From contig JAIBEK010000028.1 of the NCBI GenBank assembly GCA_019459145.1, forward strand, positions 1 to 64,000: a DNA stretch of 64,000 nucleotides. Direction: 5' to 3'. Shown here piece by piece: positions 60,357 to 64,000 of the stretch. The notes beneath the pieces were generated by a model, which was given only the letters and a program-made list of their open reading frames with translations, was not told the DNA's origin and made no database searches. The stretch comes from Arenimonas sp. Lineage in GTDB: Bacteria > Pseudomonadota > Alphaproteobacteria > Rhizobiales > Rhizobiaceae. Positions within the stretch are counted from its first letter, which is position 1; every line of letters starts with the position of its first letter. Both the position numbers and the translations under genes were made by a program.

Positions 60357-61238
60357 ATGTCCGGCCATCCCTTTCATGACGTGTCGAAAATGTCCTCCCA
60401 GCACACCGCCCCCCTTCTCCGCTTCGGCCTGATCGCCGATCCGCAATATGCGCCGATCGCGCCGAATGACCGGCTCAATCGTCATTATGGGCAAAGCCTT
60501 GCCAAGCTCGAGGCGGCGATCACGCGGTTCAACGGCGAGGATCTCGACTTCGTCGTGACGCTCGGCGATGTGATCGACCGCGATTGGGAGAATTTCGACC
60601 GGGTTTTGCCGCTTTACGATCGGCTGAAGCATCCGCATCATTTCCTGCCCGGCAATCACGACTTTGCCGTCGCCGCCGACCGGCTCGCAGAGGTGCATGC
60701 CAAGCTCGGCATGCCGGCGCCTTGGCACGACTTCGTCGTCAATGGCGTGCGGCTGATTGTGACCGACGGCAACGAGGTGTCGCTGTTTGCCCCGCCGCTC
60801 GACGATCCGCGCAGGAAAGAGGCGGCCGAGCGGCTGGAGGATCTGACGGCAGCGGGTGCTGCCAATGCGCAGATGTGGAATGCCGGCATGAGCGCCGCCC
60901 AGGTCGACTGGCTGGCGAACCGGCTGAGACAAGCGGAAGACGCCGGCGAGCGGGCGATCGTCTTCGGCCATTATCCGCTTTATCCGGAAAGCGACCACAA
61001 TCTGTGGGGCGCCGAGGACGTGTCGGCGCTGATCGCCGCCTCGCCGGCGGCCATCGGCTATTTCTGCGGCCACAACCACGCCGGCAATTACGGCGTGCTG
61101 AACGGCACGCATTTCGTCAACATCAAGGGCATGGTCGACACCTTTGACGAAAACGCCTTCTGCATAGTCGCCGTTCATGCCGACCGGATCGAGATTGCCG
61201 GTTTCGGCCGCGAGGAAAGCCGGGTTCTTGCCCTTTAG
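60357..61238 (+). CDS. Calcineurin-like phosphoesterase (ADP-ribose/CDP-alcohol diphosphatase-like)
   Basis: The product is 293 residues and cytoplasmic. The metallophosphoesterase motifs are complete: RFGLIADPQYA, VVTLGDVIDRDWENFD, FLPGNHDFAV, VFGHYPLYPES and GYFCGHNHAGNYG. The RRYY-like stretch RLNRHYGQSLAKLEAAI after the first motif is typical of the ADPRM-type Mn-dependent diphosphatases that split ADP-ribose or CDP-alcohols. Real substrate is not tested. ATG 60390 is an alternative start closer to the fold. The stop overlaps the convergent WYL-regulator gene by four bases. Confidence 0.85.
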   Translation: MSGHPFHDVSKMSSQHTAPLLRFGLIADPQYAPIAPNDRLNRHYGQSLAKLEAAITRFNGEDLDFVVTLGDVIDRDWENFDRVLPLYDRLKHPHHFLPGNHDFAVAADRLAEVHAKLGMPAPWHDFVVNGVRLIVTDGNEVSLFAPPLDDPRRKEAAERLEDLTAAGAANAQMWNAGMSAAQVDWLANRLRQAEDAGERAIVFGHYPLYPESDHNLWGAEDVSALIAASPAAIGYFCGHNHAGNYGVLNGTHFVNIKGMVDTFDENAFCIVAVHADRIEIAGFGREESRVLAL

Positions 61239-61936
61239 GCTGGCGCCTCGACGCCGTTGCTTGTCCACCCCGCGGTCCACAGTTCACGCAGGGCATCGCC
61301 CTCGCCGGGGAAGAAGGTCTCGAGCGGCCGGCAGTCCTCGACCCGGTCGGCGCGGAAATTGCGGATGGCCTTGCGCAGTTCGCACCAGGCGACGATGACA
61401 GCCATTTCCGAATAATAGACGAGCGCCAGCGGCCGCACCGCGCGTTCGGTCGCATTGCCGAATTCGTCGCGATAGTCGAGGAGCAGCTTGCGTTCGTCGC
61501 GGATGGCCGCCCTGACCTCGGCAAGATCAATTCCTTCCGGGACTGGCGCAATGGAACCCCAGGCATGCAGGGCCTTGCTGTCCAGCACGCGGCGCAACGG
61601 CTCCGGCACGGCGGCGGCTATCTTCCCGTTTACCCGCCGGGCCGCCTGTTTCAGTGCCGTATCCGCCGTGCGCTCCAGCAGCGCCAGGCCGAGCACGATC
61701 GCCTCGGTCTCCTCGACCGAAAACATCAGCGGCGGCAGGTCGAAGCCGGGGCGCAGGATATAGCCAAGCCCCCGCTCGCCCTCGATCGGCACGCGCATGG
61801 CCTGAAGGGCGGCGATGTCGCGATAGATCGAGCGCGGCGTCACTTCCAGCCGCTCGGCGATTTCGGCCGCGGTGACCACGCGGCGCGACAGGCGCAGGAT
61901 CTGGATGATCTCGAACAGCCGCGACGCCTTTCGCAT
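61235..61936 (-). CDS. YafY-type HTH-WYL transcriptional regulator
   Basis: The product is 233 residues. The N-terminal HTH (RLFEIIQILRLSRRVVTAAEIAERLEVTPRSIYRDIAALQAM) is followed by the WYL-type region (LDYRDEFGNATERAVRPLALVYYSEMAVIVAWCELRKAIRNFRADRV). In this family the WYL domain senses a ligand and the HTH controls the neighbouring gene. The divergent LysE exporter and the perfect dyad between them suggest it regulates that exporter. The ATG at 61936 is used; GTG/ATG 61975 lies inside the dyad. Confidence 0.92.
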   Translation of the reverse strand: MRKASRLFEIIQILRLSRRVVTAAEIAERLEVTPRSIYRDIAALQAMRVPIEGERGLGYILRPGFDLPPLMFSVEETEAIVLGLALLERTADTALKQAARRVNGKIAAAVPEPLRRVLDSKALHAWGSIAPVPEGIDLAEVRAAIRDERKLLLDYRDEFGNATERAVRPLALVYYSEMAVIVAWCELRKAIRNFRADRVEDCRPLETFFPGEGDALRELWTAGWTSNGVEAPA

Positions 61937-61961
61937 GATTGCTTCCCCGCAACGGAATACT

Positions 61962-61981
61962 ACTGACACAAGCATGTCAGT
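61962..61981. promoter_or_regulatory. Operator-like dyad between WYL regulator and LysE exporter
   Basis: ACTGACA (61962-61968) and TGTCAGT (61975-61981) are perfect inverted arms around a 6-base spacer, 25 bp upstream of the regulator start and 85 bp upstream of the exporter start. The position in the short divergent gap makes it the obvious binding site for the WYL regulator (inferred). Confidence 0.7.
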
Positions 61982-62066
61982 TGGCCGGGCTTATGGAAAG
62001 GCACAACGGGCTGGTTTTCAGCCTGAAAGACTGGATTCCATCTCCCACATACTGAAGGCAACTGAC

Positions 62067-62702
62067 ATGACCTATACAGACAATCTCTGGCTCTTTGTCG
62101 TCCTGATCGCCGGCATCATCATCGTTCCCGGCATGGACATGCTCTATGTCCTGGTGAGCGCGCTGTCGGGCGGGCGGCGCGCCGGACTGGTGGCCACCTC
62201 CGGCATGATGACGGGCGGCGTGGTGCACACGCTTTACGGCACGCTCGGCACCGGGTTGTTGCTGGCGCTCGCGCCAAAACTGTTCACGCCGATCCTGATC
62301 GCCGGAGCGCTCTACATGATCTGGATCGGCTGGACGCTGGTGAGCAGCGCGATCACCGTCGATACGGTCGAGCGCGCCGACAGGGGCGCCCTTTGGCAGA
62401 CCTTTCGCCGGGCGGTGGCCACCTGTCTGTTGAACCCCAAGGCCTATGTGTTCGTCATCGCCGTCTATCCGCAGTTCCTGAAACCCGTATACGGGCCGAT
62501 CTGGCTGCAAGGACTGGTGCTGGGATTGATGACGATCGTCACGCAGGCGCTGGTCTATGGCGGCGTGGCGCTCGCCGCCGACCGGGCGCGGGCGACCCTG
62601 ACCGGCAATCCGACCGCGACGATCTGGCTCGGACGGGCGGCGGGCGGGCTTTTGATCGCGGCGGCGGCGCTGACGTTGTGGCACGGGCTCGCCGCCGGCT
62701 GA
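62067..62702 (+). CDS. LysE/RhtB-family amino-acid exporter
   Basis: The product is 211 residues with six membrane helices. The family's N-terminal PGxDM...L pattern is present in LIAGIIIVPGMDMLYVLVSALSGGRRAGLVATSGMMTGGVVHTLYGTLG, followed by FRRAVATCLLNPKAYVFVIAVYPQF. It exports amino acids or similar metabolites using the proton gradient; the substrate is unknown. GAAGG precedes the ATG at 62067. It is divergent from the WYL regulator. Confidence 0.92.
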   Translation: MTYTDNLWLFVVLIAGIIIVPGMDMLYVLVSALSGGRRAGLVATSGMMTGGVVHTLYGTLGTGLLLALAPKLFTPILIAGALYMIWIGWTLVSSAITVDTVERADRGALWQTFRRAVATCLLNPKAYVFVIAVYPQFLKPVYGPIWLQGLVLGLMTIVTQALVYGGVALAADRARATLTGNPTATIWLGRAAGGLLIAAAALTLWHGLAAG

Positions 62703-62724
62703 GGCGCCTGCGGGCCGCCAATTC

Positions 62725-62738
62725 ATGATATTTATCAA
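62725..62738 (+). promoter_or_regulatory. Candidate FNR/FixK (anaerobox) site
   Basis: ATGAT-N4-ATCAA is one base from the TTGAT-N4-ATCAA consensus used by FnrL/FixK-type regulators in rhizobia. It lies 132 bp upstream of the cytochrome c' start, within the plausible promoter window. It could arise by chance in an AT-rich gap. Confidence 0.45.
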
Positions 62739-62869
62739 ATCATTGGGCGAAGGCCCAAACTTCACCTGAATGTGACTTCATTCCTGTCGCACAATTTTGC
62801 AAACATCATCGGGCGCATTTCCGCGCTCCAAGCGCCGGTCCGCCCGGCCCGCCCAACTGGAGAAACCTG

Positions 62870-63313
62870 ATGAAGCTGAAACTAGTGATGGCTGCCGCCA
62901 TCGTCACCGGACTGGGCCTGACCGCCGCGACCGCCGCCGACGAGCCGCAGGTCGTGCGTCAGGAGATGATGAAGAAGGTCGGCGGCGCGATGGGCGCCAT
63001 CGGCGCGATCGTCAAGGGCGAAAAGCCGTTCGACGCGGAGGTCGTCAAGGCTTCGCTCACCACCATGACAGAGGTGTCGAAGGATTTTCCCAACCATTTC
63101 CCGGCCGGTTCGGAGACAGGCTTTGAAACCGAAGCCACGGCGAAGATCTGGGAAAATCCGGACGACTTCAAGGCCAAGTCGGCGGAACTGGCCAAGGTGG
63201 CCGAGGCCCAGCTTGCCGCCATGCCCACCGACCAGGCCAGCACAGGAGCGGTGATGAAGGCCGTCGGCGCGACCTGTTCGAGCTGTCATGAGACCTACCG
63301 CGTGAAGAAATAA
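62870..63313 (+). CDS. Cytochrome c' (class II c-type cytochrome)
   Basis: The product is 147 residues with a Sec signal (KLKLVMAAAIVTGLGLTAATAAD), a four-helix-bundle pattern and a C-terminal haem-binding CSSCH (ATCSSCHETYRVKK), the class II hallmark. It is periplasmic. Cytochromes c' bind nitric oxide and can protect against it. It lies 103 bp upstream of another c-type cytochrome, probably in the same transcript. CTGGAGAAACC precedes the ATG. Confidence 0.93.
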   Translation: MKLKLVMAAAIVTGLGLTAATAADEPQVVRQEMMKKVGGAMGAIGAIVKGEKPFDAEVVKASLTTMTEVSKDFPNHFPAGSETGFETEATAKIWENPDDFKAKSAELAKVAEAQLAAMPTDQASTGAVMKAVGATCSSCHETYRVKK

Positions 63314-63416
63314 GGCGGGATCGCTCCTTCCCGGCACGGCGCCGACTTGCTGACCGGCAAGCGGGCGCCGTGCCGGTTCTTCCGCGTGGACGCACGAGAC
63401 AGGATCGGAGGCCGTC

Positions 63417-64000
63417 ATGGCATCGAAATGGCTGAAGAGGCTCGGCGCGCTTTTGGCGCTCGGCGTGGTCGGCGGCGCGGGATTCCTGTTCGTCACGGCG
63501 CCCGAACGCCAGGACGCATCCGTCTGGGCCGATCTCGGCGCGCCCGACCTCGACAACGGCCGGCGCATCTTCTTTGCCGGCGGCTGCACGAGCTGCCATG
63601 CGGCGGCGAAATCCGAGGGCGAGGCAAGGCTGGTGCTGTCCGGCGGCGCGCCGCTCAAAAGCCCGTTCGGCACGTTCCATGCGCCCAATATCTCGTCTTC
63701 GCCGACCGCCGGCATCGGCGCCTGGACGCTTGCCGAATTCGGCGATGCGATGACGCGCGGGGTCGGCCGCGACGGCGAGCATCTCTATCCGTCCTTCCCC
63801 TACGGCTCCTATGCGCGGATGGCGCCGAAGGACATCAACGATCTCTACGGCTTCATGAAGACGCTGCCGGCGAGCGAGACGGTGGCGCCCGATCATGAAC
63901 TGCCCTTCCCGTTCAACATCCGCTTTGCGCTCGGCGGCTGGAAGTTCCTCTATTTCGACGATCAGCCGCGCATCGAACTCGCCAATGCCGACGAGCAGGT
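63417..64000 (+). CDS. c-type cytochrome, 3'-truncated by the window end
   Basis: The first 194 codons are visible. A signal/anchor (LKRLGALLALGVVGGAGFLFV) is followed by the haem site CTSCH in GRRIFFAGGCTSCHAAA, then APNISSSPTAGIGAWTLAEFGDAMTRGVGRDGEHLYPSFPYGSYARM. This spacing is like the diheme cytochromes that serve as electron-transfer subunits of periplasmic dehydrogenases (gluconate 2-dehydrogenase type); a second CxxCH would be outside the window. CGGAGG precedes the ATG. It forms a pair with cytochrome c'. Confidence 0.88.
   Translation, partial: MASKWLKRLGALLALGVVGGAGFLFVTAPERQDASVWADLGAPDLDNGRRIFFAGGCTSCHAAAKSEGEARLVLSGGAPLKSPFGTFHAPNISSSPTAGIGAWTLAEFGDAMTRGVGRDGEHLYPSFPYGSYARMAPKDINDLYGFMKTLPASETVAPDHELPFPFNIRFALGGWKFLYFDDQPRIELANADEQ

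Noticed and set aside
62743..62758. TTGGGC-gaag-GCCCAA hairpin after the LysE gene
   Set aside because: Only a 6-bp stem with no T-run; too weak to call a terminator.

Overview
The window comes from a GC-rich (low-to-mid 60s percent by eye) alphaproteobacterium, most likely a member of the Rhizobiaceae (Rhizobium/Sinorhizobium/Shinella-like; genus not resolvable). Pointers are the Ros/MucR zinc-finger regulator, a seven-gene Mrp/Pha antiporter operon, a bgsBA-like glucan synthase pair, several DUF families characteristic of Rhizobiales (DUF1214/1254, 2244, 2336, 1491, 5330, 6456), and repeated RIME-type palindromic elements between genes. It reads as chromosomal core with small accessory inserts. 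No tRNA, rRNA or CRISPR array was seen.

Layout. 1-1020: right end of an IS3-family element abutting a doubly broken gene. 1.1-10.9 kb: envelope and housekeeping genes (DUF1214/1254, DUF2336, an EI24 membrane protein, a VOC/TetR pair, endonuclease III, Ada/Ogt-type methyltransferase, transaldolase, SH3 protein, DUF1491). 11-18 kb: GH25 muramidase, cytoplasmic chemoreceptor, peptidoglycan-binding protein coupled to a histidine kinase, DUF5330, SufE. 18.2-22.7 kb: a short leader frame, bgsB, bgsA and a convergent Cache-HAMP protein. 22.8-24.8 kb: DUF6456, a stand-alone DnaA-domain-IV-like protein and MucR. 25.3-31.6 kb: mrp/pha A-G on the minus strand, with a RIME between C and D. 32-40 kb: msrB, a MITE-like element with perfect 42-bp inverted ends, a His-rich gene remnant, two transglutaminase-like proteins and assorted single genes.

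40.2-42.7 kb is a clearly AT-richer accessory patch. It holds a 517-aa RelA/SpoT-synthetase-domain protein with an unassigned helical C-terminal half, flanked by a lone XRE antitoxin-like gene and a ParDE module with a clear operator. A HigBA-type module lies at 52.1-52.8 kb. 43-52 kb: methyltransferase, PF10118 protein, DksA-like protein, universal stress protein, two Tat-signal proteins in a row (VOC, 5'-nucleotidase), AI-2E-family permease and sulfide:quinone oxidoreductase. 53-55 kb: a membrane GGDEF-EAL protein. 55.3-60.0 kb: a five-gene operon, nearly all overlapping, of a FecBCD-type importer with a tandem ThuA/GATase-like protein and an FmdE-like protein of unknown cargo. 60.3-64 kb: a phosphoesterase, a divergent WYL-regulator/LysE-exporter pair with a perfect operator, and a cytochrome c' / cytochrome c pair cut by the window end.

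The best candidates for something new are the RelA/SpoT-domain protein and its toxin-antitoxin surroundings, the importer-FmdE-ThuA operon, and a putative translational switch (leader peptide plus hairpin) in front of the bgsB homologue. All functional statements are read from the translated sequence and family knowledge; no database search was possible.
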